In this document: positions 9,466 through 20,149 of the stretch, in pieces | Layout of the letters: each line of letters begins with the position of its first letter | How positions within the stretch are numbered: the first letter of the stretch is position 1 | Source of the DNA: Oscarella lobularis | Lineage: Eukaryota; Porifera; Homoscleromorpha; Homosclerophorida; Oscarellidae | Length of the DNA stretch: 64,000 nt | Assembly (NCBI RefSeq): GCF_947507565.1 | Contig: NC_089180.1 | Coordinates: 3,162,001-3,226,000, forward strand | Direction: 5' to 3' | Made by a program: the position numbers and the translations under genes | Notes under the pieces: model-generated | The model's input: only the letters and a program-made list of their open reading frames with translations | Database searches by the model: none | What the model was told of the DNA's origin: nothing

Positions 9466-11823
9466 ATGTCGAGTGAAAGCTATGTCTGCGTCGTCGACGG
9501 ATGCGGCTATATGGGCAACTCAGGGAGGATGTTCGACCATTTTCGAAAGGTCCACCGAGCGGAAGACTGGCCGCGTACGTGGATACTACGTCATCGTCTT
9601 TCCCAATGCAGCAAATGCCTACATTGGTTCAGCCGGCTTATCTCCCATTCTCCAAAATGCCACGGCTCGTGTCAGTCGGTCGATGCGTGTCAGTCATCTC
9701 AAGCCCCTAGGTCTACGACTACGGCCTCGTCTAACGTCGCTACTGCCACGTCACGCGTTTCCGTCGAAGACTACCACGAGCCGCCGCAAAACCCCATTGG
9801 CGACTCCCCCACCGAGCCAATACAACCTCCTCCGGCTATCAATTCGCCCGCCACGTCGCTATCTTCAGAAGATCAGGCCTGGCAATTCATCTCGTCGCTC
9901 TCTCTTGTCGACATCCTGAGTCTTCCATCTGCCGCAACGGTTCAGGACATCCCATTTCGGTTTCAAGCAGCATTTCGCGACTGCGCGGAAATACCTCTGA
10001 AAAAGGTCTGCGCCGACCCGTCTGACGAATCTGGTTGGAAGCTTCTTCTCCTGCTTCCGCGTATGCTACTCTGTCGCTGCTTGTCCCATTCCAACATCCG
10101 CCGATTGTACAGCGATTTTTCGGCTTTTCGCTGGGGTGATCTGACATCCAGTTGCCGTCGAAAGCAATCCCGACGCCAGCTCAACGAGAAGCTGAGGACG
10201 CCCTGCGTCTATGCCGTTGTGGCGAACTCTCTCGGGCTGCTCGGGCTCTGACGAGTTGCGGGCTTGCTGACGCCACGGATGAAACGATCGAACGCCTCCG
10301 GCAGCGGTTATACCAATAACATCTTTGACGCAGACGACACTGACTGGTCATCCTCTTCCTTTGTTCCGATCGACTTGCCACGCGACGTCATCTGGACCAC
10401 CCTGCAGAAACCTCCGCGAGGCTCTGCTGCCGGCTGGTCGGGATGGCGCTTTGAACACCTCAAATGTCTTCTTTCTGGCGTCTCGACGGGAAATCTCCTC
10501 ATCGAAGTTCTCTCCCTCGTCGCCTCGGGACATATTCCGGAGTTTGCGTCTCTCGCTTTTTCATCATCGCGCCTCATAGCGCTTCCGAAGAGCAAGGAGA
10601 CGTACGGCCAATCGCGATCGGCAAAGTATTCCGTCGGGCATCTGCTAGGGCGATTTGTTTCCACATGAGAAATCACTTCGCCCGATTTTTCGCTCTCATC
10701 CAGCACGGCGTTTCGACTTCAAATGGCTCCGAAATTTTGATTCATCACATCCAGCTTCTTCTCGACAGGCACCCCGATTGGGTTGTGCTAAAGACTGACG
10801 TTCGGAATGCGTTCAACTCAATCAGTCGTCGCGCGATCGCGGAGCGCCTATCGGCCAACTTTCCCTCGCTCATGTCGCATTTCCGAAGAATGTACGGCCA
10901 CAGCGGTTCTCTCGTTTTTGCTACGGACTCCGAGTCATCTTGTCATCGGAGGAAGGGGATCATCAGGGCGACCAATTGGGCCCTTTTCTGTTCGCAGTTG
11001 GAATTCACGACTTGGTGTCTCGTGTCCAAGCTGAACACCCTGAGGCTGTCGTCTTAGCCTTCCTTGACGACGTCTTCATCATCGGCCCCGAATCGGTTTC
11101 GGCGGACGCGTTCGACCAACGCAAGTCTCTGTTCGGCGCCATTCACCTCGTCGTGGCCGACTACAAATGTGAAATTTTCGCTCGTCGCTCTGCATCCTCC
11201 GATCTTCAGCTCCCTCGTCGGTCCGACGGCACGGTCATCCTCGGTTCTCCTATCGGCAACGAAGCCTTTGTTTCGGAAAAATGTCTTCTTTATGCTTCGC
11301 AAGGAAAAGAGCTGTGCGACAAAATTACCACACTGGAGGACCCACAATGTGCTCTGCTCCTGTTGCGACACTGCCACGCTACGTCAACCATCTCGGAAGG
11401 ACAATCTCATCAACGGCGCTTCACAGTGCCGCTTCACTTCATGACGACCTCTCAAAGTCCACCTTCATGTCGTCACTGCTCCTCAGCCATCTTTTGGGCG
11501 ATCAATGGCTTCAGGCATCTCTTCCAATTCGCCTGGGCGGTTTTGGTGTGCCCTTGCTTTCGCCGATCCTGGATGCAGCTTTCTTGGCGGGCTGGAGCCA
11601 CACATCTGAAGCCCTCCCCGACCGTTTTCCATCTCTGTCGTCGGTGGACGACTTACCCTTTGTCGGGACGTCGGTGAGGTGTTCCCTCGAGTTCGCCTTA
11701 CGCCGGTTTCAGGAAAGTTTTGCTCGTCCACCTCTGAGTCATCGATCGCTTCGGTTTCCGATTTGCCTTTGGCTGGCGACAAACTCCAACATGAACTCAA
11801 GTCGGTCATCGATCAAGTACGTG
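9466..11823 (+). pseudogene. R2-like retrotransposon, 3'-truncated N-terminal part (copy B)
   Basis: Starting at the ATG at 9466, the N-terminus carries a C2H2 finger (CVVDGCGYMG...HFRKVH) and a CCHC-like finger (CSKCLHWFSRLISHSPKC). RT motifs follow in several frames: AAGWSGWRFEHLKCLL, DVRPIAIGKVFRR, DWVVLKTDVRNAFNSISRR, GDQLGPFLFAVGIHDL and the catalytic FLDD near 11063. A stop at about 10249-10251 and at least three frame changes (about 10600, 10950, 11390) make it a pseudogene. It ends at about 11823, before the zinc/endonuclease domains that survive in copy A. Confidence 0.8.
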
Positions 11824-11964
11824 ACTCCGGGTTATGCGGTGCCCTTATAGGAGTCCGTTTCCTGTGGAGCTGGCCCCGCCTAACGCGGGACGAGTCGCTA
11901 TATAGGGAAGCGGACCGCATTATACGGGGGCGAGCCACTAATAGAATTAGTAGAAGAAACAAAG

Positions 11965-12165
11965 ATGGCGGAGACGAAAAAGGAACACGGTGCCGGCACC
12001 GCGTAAGACGGACCGGCCCCGTCAACTACAATATTTCCGCTTTACTTTGATAGTGAATTTCAACGACCAAATTTAGAAGAGCGCTTGCTGCTCGAGCTTC
12101 TTCACAACAACCCTGTGCTTCCAAAAACAATTGAACTTCTTCTAAGCATACAACAGCATCTTTGA
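11965..12165 (+). CDS. Candidate two-exon small gene, 49 codons
   Basis: An ATG at 11965 lies in AAGATGGCGG, a start context common in animal housekeeping genes, below a GC-rich stretch with a TATA-like ctatatagg. Exon 1 (11965-12002) ends at a good donor (GC|GTAAGA). A 51-nt intron ends in TTTGATAG, and exon 2 (12054-12165) continues in frame with PNLEERLLLELLHNN...TIELLLSIQQHL and a stop. The product would be a 49-aa mostly helical protein I do not recognise. The minus strand is also open here, so strand choice is uncertain. Confidence 0.3.
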
Positions 12166-12300
12166 AACGCTTAAGTTAAGTTTTGGTTCTCTCACTACTT
12201 CGCCCAAACCATCATCGTCTTCGGTGGGATCAACGAACGACTTGGACGAGGAGTCTGAATTTGCCTCCCATTGTGTGTTGTAGTCGTTATGCGCGTTCAT
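12143..12300 (-). CDS. Alternative minus-strand exon, acidic, tentative
   Basis: From an ATG at 12300 the minus strand reads a coding-looking acidic segment (DSSSKSFVDPTEDDDG) and stops at 12143. A second minus frame, 12026-12160, reads CLEEVQLFLEAQGCCEEARA and would need a 29-nt intron to connect. It competes with the plus-strand gene model at the same place. Confidence 0.2.
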
Positions 12301-12650
12301 GTTAGCGTCACCAAACAACAAATCTGTCCTTCAACGCGAAAATTCTCGTATTATTGTACGAAAAGATATAAAATTATTGTTCCCCATTCCTCTATTTGTG
12401 CATCTGTTAGCTCTGCTGATACATATTAATTAATTTGTCTCTGCTTTGAGATAAACTTAAGATTGTATTTTCCTGCATTCTCAAATACGATTCTGTTATT
12501 TTCAGCAAACTGCAGCATCTCTCGCTTGCTTTACTGTATTGATGCCTCATTTTCTAAATGACCAAAAATGACTAATATTATAACGAAACTGCTCGTTATC
12601 TTTAAACTCGTTTTCCAACGTCATGTTTTGGCGTTACTGAACTCTGTACT

Positions 12651-12897
12651 TTATACTTTATGTACTTTAAAGCTTTTCTTCCATGCCTTCTGCCGTCCTG
12701 CGAAATCGCGAATATCGTCCACGCACAGAGCTGACTCGGTCTTCGTCTTCCTCATTTCCTCCTCCGCCTTTTCGAGCTCTTCTATCAACTCTTCTGAGAC
12801 CTTCTCCAATTCCTCTATTAATAAATCATCCTTCTCCTGCAACTCCTTTTTATAGTACTCTCCCTGTTTGTCAAGGCCTCTCAGCAATCTTCCTTAG
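12651..12897 (-). CDS. Coiled-coil exon, unknown gene
   Basis: On the minus strand, after an acceptor-like TATTTTTCTAAG, the frame reads RLLRGLDKQGEYYKKELQEK and continues into strong heptad-like Glu/Leu/Lys repeats (ELEKVSEELIEELEKAEEEM), then CVDDIRDFAGRQKAWKKSFK to a stop. Just upstream on the same strand (12957-13100) another open segment reads ALAQVKTKYYQLQIDMEQQP and IRSEYEDELEACNH. The two look like neighbouring pieces of one coiled-coil gene, but no clean splice pair joins them. Confidence 0.35.
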
Positions 12898-12899
12898 AA

Positions 12900-13615
12900 A
12901 AATACAAATGACTAATAACTAACTAATAATAGAGCCGCTTCCCTTTATATTATCTTAGTGATTGCATGCCTCCAGTTCATCCTCATACTCGCTCCTAATT
13001 TTCATTCGAATTATAGAAGGCTGCTGCTCCATGTCTATTTGAAGCTGGTAGTATTTCGTTTTCACTTGGGCAAGCGCTTCAGGCAAAAAAATCCGCCAGC
13101 GCACAAAGCATTTTTGTTCTTATGTAGCAATGTTTGTTGCACCCACGGCCACCAATACAAACTCGCTTTGGGCAAACCGAACACATTGTTAACCTCTTTA
13201 ATGTATTTTGCTACATATTTTTAATTTTTATTTTTTGTGTCCGTTTTCTGCAAAAAAAGTGCCGATTCTTTCGTTAATCCTTAATTAATAATACTTAGTG
13301 CTATAGATACCAACAAGCTAACAACGTGTAGGCCGTTGCGTTTCGAATAAAGAAGTAGAGTAGTTACGTAGGGATTGACGCCGGGAAACGGCGAATAGTA
13401 CTTAGCCATATCGTGAAGGATTACTCGATCAGCATGCATGCGATTGACTAATCCTTCGACCAAATTTTGAATATCACTATTGTTTCGCGTTAGCGAAAAG
13501 ATAGCGAATCTTACCCATTCTGAATTAGGCGTGGAAATCCGCGAAAGGGTCACTTGGGTGCACTGTACTGTAGATCCTCGGTTATCCGACCTTCAGTTAT
13601 CCCTCCCCTCGTTTA
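12900..13615. other. AT-rich sequence, no firm gene
   Basis: Contains the coiled-coil-like minus fragment at 12957-13100 and a minus ORF at 13281-13553 of unknown nature. At 13563-13600, tactgtagatcctcggttatccgacc resembles a pogo/Tigger-type terminus, but no partner end was found. Confidence 0.35.
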
Positions 13616-13969
13616 TCTGACCATAGCTAAAGGAAAGAGGAATGGGAAACTCCCCGTTGCACGTGACCTATACGTGGCTCTATGATTGTCGCCGGAATCC
13701 CGGATATTTCTTCAAATATCGCTGTTTCTCTCGTCAACGATGTATCCCCATTCGGTATGTCATCTGTAGTTAAAGTACGAGTTTTTCTTGTCTGCGCTAT
13801 TGAATTCTCAGCTAATGCAGGGCCAGCGCGACAGGTCCGGCAGGTCCGGACCAACATTTTGTAAAGCCAAAAAAATTATATTGATGTTAGGCAGTTCTGG
13901 CCGTAGCTATATCACGTGTAGCGGATTAGTGTACATATACACGTGTCTTAGCGCACAACGTCGTCTAAC

Positions 13970-16826
13970 ATGGCTGCCACTGAGCCCTCTACGGATTCTA
14001 GCCGGATTCCGCCGATCTTTCACCCTGGAACTTCGTTTGTTTGTCCGAAGCGTTCGTTTGGATCCGGAGCAAACATCGTGAAGAGAAGCTTCCGTTCCAA
14101 CTGGTGCGAAGAATTTTCTTGGCTTCATTATGACCTACGCCTTGACGCGGCATTCTGTCACGTCTGCATGACTGCTTCTCACGGTAAGAAACTGATGGCC
14201 AGTACAAGAAGAGATCCAGCCTTTATAAAAAATGGGTACACGTACTGGAAAGAAGCGACTACGGCGTTTCGAAAGCATCAGTCTTCCGAGTGTCATAGAG
14301 AGGCAGTCAAAGCAGTAGTTTTGCCAAGACAAACAAGAGATATCGCTGAGGCGTTTAGTGAAGAGACTCGTAAGCAAAGAGAAGTGAACCGAAAAGTCCT
14401 CGTAAGAATTCTCGAAAATCTTCGATTTCTTGCCCGCCAAGGCTTAGCGTTGCGAGGGAGCGGAGGAGACCAGGAAAGCAACTTTACTCAGTTGCTTTTG
14501 CTCAGAGCTACAGACGTTCCGCTAATCGCAGAATGGATGAAAAAGGAAAGTTGCAAATACACATCGCACGACATTCAAAATGAATGTCTGAAAATTATGG
14601 CGTTGCGTATTCTGAGAGATGTTAGCAAGAGGATTCAAAAGTCTGCGTGTTTCGCCGTAATGGCAGACAAATGCACAGACATTTCGAATAAAGAACAGTT
14701 CACTATATGCATTTAGAGGTACAGGAAGATTTCATCGGACTTTATTCAGTTGACCGCATAGATGCTGAAACTCTGTTTCGCGTTATAAAGGACACTCTCC
14801 TACGCAGCGGGGGTGTGGTTAGGGGCGTGGACAGTCGTTGCTAGGGAAAGGCGTTCCTTTTTGATTAGCGTTCGAACGCCCGTTCTATGTACGTAAGAAT
14901 GACGTACCACATCCTCGCTTCCGATCGAAGGCTTCGACGCGTTCGATAGTGACTTTTAGAGACCTCTGCCGCTGGTATCTATCGAAACCAGCGACAAAGC
15001 CGCTTTTCGCGGCTTACGCTAGCAAATTTTCTTTTCCGCGAGTCTCGAAAGCGGCGATCGCTCGAGATCTTCGAAGCAACTACGAGAGCTTTTGTCGTTT
15101 CGTTGCGAAATCTCTGAAATACGGCTCCGTTTTCGGTCGCGATGGCCAAAATCTGGCGTAAAATGGCGATATCTTCGTAAGGAAGAGACCGCTCGACAAA
15201 AGCTCTCGTAGTTTGTTCGAGAAATGATGGAGGATCGCGAACGTTGTTTCGGTTGACGAAGAAAATCGATCCTACAAACATTTTCCGCGAAGGCGGTTTT
15301 GTCGCTAGTTTCGATATCGGCCGCGTCCGAAGTCTCTACGGCACTTCCGAACGCGTCGGCTCCTTCGATCGGAAGCGCGGATCGGGTTGTACATGGTTAC
15401 GTACATAGAACGCGCGTTCGATCGCTAATCACTGAAGGAACGCCTTCCCCTAAAAACGACTGCCAAGCCCCGAACCACACACCCCTTTCGCTGTGTCGAT
15501 GTCGTGGCCAATGCTATGACGGTGCGTCAAGTATGAGTGGTTCCAAAACAGGTGTAGCGACGCGATTAATTGAGGAAGAACGTCGCGCTGTGTTTGTTCA
15601 TTGCTTTGGCCATGCTCTCAATCTTGCTGTTGGAGACACTCTGAAAAGGTCTACAGTTTGTAAATCGTCTCTCGAAAATGCATATGAAATAACAAAACTA
15701 GTGAAATTTTCTCCTAAAAGAAACAGTATGTTTGACCGTATTAAAGCAGACGTGAGAGAAAAAGATCACGCTGAGGGCACAGGCATAAGATCATTTTGCC
15801 CTACTCGATGGACAGTTCGAGCGGACTCCATTGTCAGCATCCTTAAAAATTACGAAGTGTTAAAGAAACTGTGGGACGAATGTCTAGAGAGCAAGCTCGT
15901 CCCAGAAGTTAAGGGTAGAATCATTGGCGTCAAAGCCCAAATGTCTACATATGACATGCTTTTTGGCTTGAAACTCTCGGAAAAGATTTTGAAGCTAACA
16001 GATAATTTGAGCAGAACTCTTCAAAAGCAGACTTTGTCAGCTGCGGAAGGCCACTCTGTAGCCAAGATGACAATCAAAACTCTAAAGGCGCTGCGAACAA
16101 ATGAACATTTTGCCGCTTTTTTTTGAAAATACAGAGTGTTTAAGGTGTGCTACTGGCACGCTCAATCCTGTTCTTCCCCGGAAACGAAAAGCTCCAGAGC
16201 AATTTGAAATTGGTAGCGGAGAAGGCTATCATAGCCTGTCGATTGAAGAACACTACCGCAGGCAATATTTTGAAGCTGTAGATTTAACAGCGTCGTCAAT
16301 CCAGGCACGTTTCGATCAGCCCGGCTTCAGAGTGTACCAAAACCTAGAGAATCTTCTTCTGAAAGCTTGCAGGGGAGAAGACTACAGTAGTGAATTGATG
16401 GAGACTACAGAGTTTTATGGCGCCGATCTTGACAAAGAAGAGCTTTCAGCACAGCTAGAAATACTACAATGTAACTTTGCAGTTGACGGCAAATCCCCTG
16501 ATGAAGTTATGATTAACGATATATTGACATATCTACGCAATCTTTCGCCAAATGAGAAAAACTTTTTACGCAAAATCTGCACTGTATCTTCTTTACTTTT
16601 AGTTCTACCTGCCACAAATGCTACAAGCGAGAGATCCTTTTCTACTATGAGAAGAATTAAATCCTATCTTCGGAATTCAACGGGGCAGGAGAGACTAAAT
16701 CATTTAATGACGCTGAGCACATACAAAGAAGAACTAGACAAATTAAATCTGTTAGAAGTAGCAAACGAATTTGTTTCGGACAATGAAAGTAGGCTAAGAT
16801 TTTTGGAAAATTTAAATTCCGAGTGA
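13970..16826 (+). pseudogene. hAT transposase (ZMYM1/TTF-type), disrupted
   Basis: Exon-like pieces are in order. 13970-14716 has a TTF-type zinc-finger region (CPKRSF...WLHYD...AFCHVCMTA) and ADKCTDISNKEQF with a catalytic Asp. Near 14720 a frameshift precedes FIGLYSVDRIDAETL. After the insertion, GQCYDGASSMSG carries the second Asp, then HALNLAVGD. 16101-16826 ends with the dimerisation region LPATNATSERSFSTMRRIK. It would cut and paste its own element. A frame change in the T-run near 16120, the break near 14720 and the insertion at 14805 inactivate it. Confidence 0.82.
14805..15493. mobile_element. Foldback element inside the hAT transposase
   Basis: 689 bp with long imperfect inverted arms. 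The left arm begins CAGCGGGGGTGTGGTTAGGG; the right arm, reversed, begins CAGCGAAAGGGGTGTGTGG. Pairing continues through GGAAGGCGTTCC, GATTAGCG and TATGTACGTA and, more loosely, towards the centre. It falls exactly between the hAT motifs DTLLR and CRGQCYDGAS. No coding capacity recognised; no clear target duplication found. Confidence 0.72.
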
Positions 16827-17187
16827 GTTAATTCTGTGCGAGTTAATTAAAAACTGTCTTGAGTGGGCGTGGTCAAAAAATTTTCGTGCGCGCTTTGCGC
16901 GCGCGAAAACTGCCAGGCCAACTTCAAAAACGCTCCGCCGGCCCTGTAATGGTCCCTAATTTCTCACGCGTCGGTATGCTAAACGTCGGCGGGGTAAACT
17001 CTCACGTCATCGCTTACACGACCACAAGTGGCTGTCTAAACGTTGCCGTAGTATGTCGTGCATGCCACTGAAACGTCAATTGCTACCAAAACACCCTCAT
17101 GTTCGTCTTTGGCGTGATTTTGGGCGTGGACGACCGGCCTTGACTTCGGCGGGGTCTCCTCTCACTGCTTAGACCCAACGGCTAATT

Positions 17188-17595
17188 TTAGGGTTCTCCG
17201 TGAATCTGTGCGTGCCATAGACACGCGATTGCGTTGACCACGCTTCGAACTTTGCCGTTTCTGCCAAACTTTTTTAGGGCTAAAATGGGCTTGCCAAAGA
17301 AAAGCAAGTTGCAGATTAAGCCAGTGGCATGCATAATCGCCAAATGAACTGTAGCTGTGCTCGCCCCTGTCTGATGAGCCACTTGACATGCTCTCCAAGC
17401 ACGAAAATAATCGAAACCCCCAAAGGCTTTCGTTTCCTCTCCAACGAGAAGCTTCGAAGCTTCTATTTCAATTGGGCATTCAATGGAAACCACTAACTCA
17501 TTGCAAACTTCGCGAAGAAAGCTGAGAATGACGTCTATGAGCCGGGGACAATCATAGAGCCACGTAGAAGTCACGTGCAACAGGGAGTTTCCCAT
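17188..17595 (-). CDS. 135-aa ORF of unknown function in the P-like element
   Basis: The minus frame runs from an ATG at 17595 inside the right inverted repeat. The left repeat contains the matching start (MGNS, then LHVT, TWLYDC) on the plus strand at about 13644. The protein has hydrophobic helices (LIDVILSFLREVCNELVV; VHLAIMHATGLICNLLFF) and no motif I recognise. It may be a remnant of an element-encoded gene or a chance ORF. Confidence 0.25.
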   Translation of the reverse strand: MGNSLLHVTSTWLYDCPRLIDVILSFLREVCNELVVSIECPIEIEASKLLVGEETKAFGGFDYFRAWRACQVAHQTGASTATVHLAIMHATGLICNLLFFGKPILALKKFGRNGKVRSVVNAIACLWHAQIHGEP

Positions 17596-17619
17596 CCCTC
17601 TCTCCTCTCTATCTATGAT

Positions 17620-18000
17620 CCGACCCCCTTCCTTCTCTACACGTGACCAGACACGTGCGATAGCTTACTGCGTACTGTAAACGTACGTCGTTTGCTGGCA
17701 TCAAGAAAAAGATTCTCTACACTTAAGGAAATATTTGGGAGAACCCTACGCAGGGGCAACCCAGAGCTGGAGGGACAGAGTTGCTCAGGCTGACGTCACA
17801 TTTAGACGGCCATGAAAAACAGTATATTCATTCTATGAGAGATGTAAGTGTAAGGTGCATAAACATCAGTCAATCAGGTGTAATTCTCCGTGCGTATTCT
17901 CCTGTGTGATTTAAACACTTTGACAGCATACTCCGCTTTACGGCCGCCGTTGTTTCCATCCATATAAGCTCTTTTATATTTCCTGACCCGCCGGTAGAAT
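17620..18000. other. No feature recognised
   Basis: Mixed-composition intergenic sequence; only short unsupported open frames. Confidence 0.5.
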
Positions 18001-18003
18001 TTC

Positions 18004-18441
18004 CTAATAAGATCTAACGACATCTAGAGCATTAGGCAGAGATTTTCTCAGTCCTCCAATAGTGTAATTGCAATAGGATCTAGTGTATCGTTTTGCTTCC
18101 CCCCACACGCGTTCAATGGCATTCAGCTCGCAGTGGAACTTTGGTAGAAACAGGCAGTGATGACCACGGTTTTTGATGAAGTCTTCCACCATTGATTGTT
18201 CACTCTGAAAGTTATCAGTAGCGAGTACCCTCAGGATCACTGCGCTGTGTAGATAAAATGATATAAGGCACCATTTCTGAATCCGACTTATTCCTGAACA
18301 TGGCACTTGCCACTTTGTGAAGGTGCTTGCAAACGTGCCCCGTTTCATAATCAAAGCAGGAGCATGTGTAGTTGTGATGACAAAAGTTTTTACAGTCACC
18401 CTCATCGCAGGTACGACTGCTATCACTTTCTGGGCATTCAT
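18004..18441 (-). pseudogene. DDE-superfamily endonuclease, C-terminal fragment
   Basis: The minus ORF contains NRGHHCLFLPKFHCELNAIE followed by RVWGEAKRYTRSYCNY, the third-acid region (E after N-x-I) of DDE endonuclease transposases of the type often annotated in sponges and fungi. The first catalytic residue is not included. Upstream frames are degraded. It is probably of the same superfamily as the N-terminal piece at 33157-34271. Confidence 0.55.
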
Positions 18442-18535
18442 TGTACTTTACAACGGAATTGCTGACCCGCCATACACCTTCCGATTGTCTCTAAAGTCCA
18501 ATACATTTATAGTGTTCTAGTGGAAAAATAGCTTT

Positions 18536-18814
18536 TTAAATTGGTACCTCTATGGCGCTGTCAGGAATTTCCAAAGCTTGCAAATGACGACGGCGATCCT
18601 TCTTTGTCTTCGGGGTCTCTTTGCCGAGGTGCTCTTTGCGAATGGTGTCCGCTGTTTCATCCTTTTCAAAGCGCAAAAGAGTTTCCAAAAGGGTGTCTAC
18701 TCGTCGGCAGACTTTCCCTCCAAAATACGTCATTTTCAATTTGCTGTGAAAGCTGAAAGAATTTTCAATAACGCCACTTTCCCAAAAAAACAAATAATTG
18801 TTTCCTCTCCACAA
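18536..18814 (-). pseudogene. Possible MULE/SWIM-type transposase fragment
   Basis: The reading ENSFSFHSKLKMTYFGGKVC followed by RRVDTLLETLLRFEKD resembles the NxVESFHxxLKxxYL...RRLDxL segment that precedes SWIM zinc fingers in MULE-like proteins. It is short and isolated; the call is weak. Confidence 0.25.
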
Positions 18815-19060
18815 GCATATTTGTTTCCACGTCCGAATGATGAAAATTTCTTTACGCTGTGGCCCAATTTTCTACACATTGCGTCCTTCCTTAGGTATTG
18901 TTATATTTTAAAACGTTAGAGACTAAAAACCTTGCCGAATGACATAGTTTTCTTCAAACTATTTGATGAATTTAGTTTTTTCTCTCTCCATAGCGACAAA
19001 AAGCCGATTATTTTTTTTTCGAATTCGACTTTGGACTTAGTGTAAAGACAATTACATTTC

Positions 19061-20132
19061 TCACTGATTAGAAAATGGTCCGTAATTATGTCTGACTAAG
19101 TACCTGACCGCTTTACTGTGTATCGCAAAACTTGTGAGACTAGTAAACCGAATCAAGTCATTCTTCATTAGCTCAGATATCGCTTGTCGTCGTTCTTCAC
19201 GGGTCAGTGAACATCCAAGTTGATTCACAAAATACCGATCTGTCTCGGGCGTCTTGCTATCGGCTGCGAGATGACGAAGAACGGTCAACTGAAACTTTTG
19301 AACTTCAGGTGATCTTGAACCGGCTTCAAAAACCTCGTTGACATTCGCTTTGGGCCCTCGAAGAATACTCTCTTCAATATCCTTCTGCGTTTTCACGATG
19401 CGACTACTTTCAACTGCCTTACTGAGGAGCCCAACGTGTCCCCCGTCAACTCGTATACTCGATTAACATCGAATAGCATGGATTGATCCGGATTCTTTCC
19501 CAAATGATTTTTCAAATATTTCTTTGATCTGGTCTCGCTGACATCACTGGCGTAGATTGGCTCGAGACGAGAACTGGCGCTGATCGAATGCATAACGTCA
19601 AAAGCAAGCCCACTTGAATCGATAAGAATCCATTTTATGATTCCGCCGTCAATGTGCTTTTTGGCTATTCTAACCAACCGCAAGAGCTCTTCTGTTCCGG
19701 ATTCGCGGTTTGGTAAGAGAGCGTTCACTCCATCAATAATAATTGTCGTGATTTGGCCATCTTTCTCTTTACGAGCAGCGGCACCCAAGCGATCAGCTAC
19801 TTCATGCAGGTACTCTGCATGGACTTTATCTTCGTCATCTTGGGCAGACGGTTTGGGAACACCTGGCATAACAATTGAATTGTCCATGCCAAATTCTTTC
19901 GCAAGGCGAATACCCAGCTTTGACTTATCGATCAGGATGTAATGAACTCCTTTCACTCCCTCGTCCTTTAGCTCCTTGACAACTTCTTGCACATTCGACC
20001 TGACAGGCTTGGATATAATTACGATGCGAAGAATAAAATCACAGCCAGTTACTCTTTCTGCTTTCCGCACTACTCTCTATCTTAGAACCTTCTTGTTATT
20101 CTCTCGGGCGTTTGAAGGAGGCTCCCTGCCAT
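19061..20132 (-). CDS. Three-exon NTPase-like protein, 314 aa, intact
   Basis: Start ATG at 20132. Exons are 20132-20089, 19999-19423 and 19384-19061; introns of 89 and 38 nt have GT...AG ends and keep the frame (945 nt, 315 codons with stop). The middle carries TTIIIDGVNALLP, a Walker-B-like strand, and later IKWILIDSSG. The last exon resembles a winged-helix tail (GCSLTREERRQAISELMKND). The architecture recalls the C-terminal part of AAA+/STAND-type ATPases, but no Walker A P-loop is encoded in these exons. Either an upstream exon is missed or the protein is a truncated relative. Substrate and partners are unknown. Confidence 0.5.
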
Positions 20133-20149
20133 CTCTCTACAGTTTGCCC

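Larger units (their letters stand above)
13818..16946 (+). mobile_element. hAT transposon with short TIRs
   Basis: Termini CAGGGCCAGCG (left) and CAGGGCCGGCG (right, reverse complement) are typical hAT ends. The bases TAATG occur immediately outside both ends (13813-13817 and 16947-16951), a 5-bp duplication rather than the usual 8 bp. The interior encodes a hAT transposase on the plus strand and carries a 689-bp foldback insertion. Confidence 0.78.
13624..17615. mobile_element. P-like non-autonomous element (863 bp) invaded by a hAT
   Basis: The left end CATAGCTAAAGGAAAG...ATGGGAAACTC and the right end (reverse complement) CATAGATAGAGAGGAG...ATGGGAAACTC form inverted repeats that continue about 50 bp further through TTGCACGTGAC and GGCTCTATGATTGT. 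They resemble the ends of the P-like element at 27992-32507. Flanks ATCTGACC (left) and ATCCGACC (right) are 7/8 identical, consistent with an 8-bp target duplication. A hAT element at 13818-16946 splits it; without the hAT about 863 bp remain. Confidence 0.6.

Noticed and set aside
13281-13553. Minus ORF of 90 codons as a host exon
   Set aside because: A donor-like GTAAGA lies inside it and no family is recognised; evidence insufficient.
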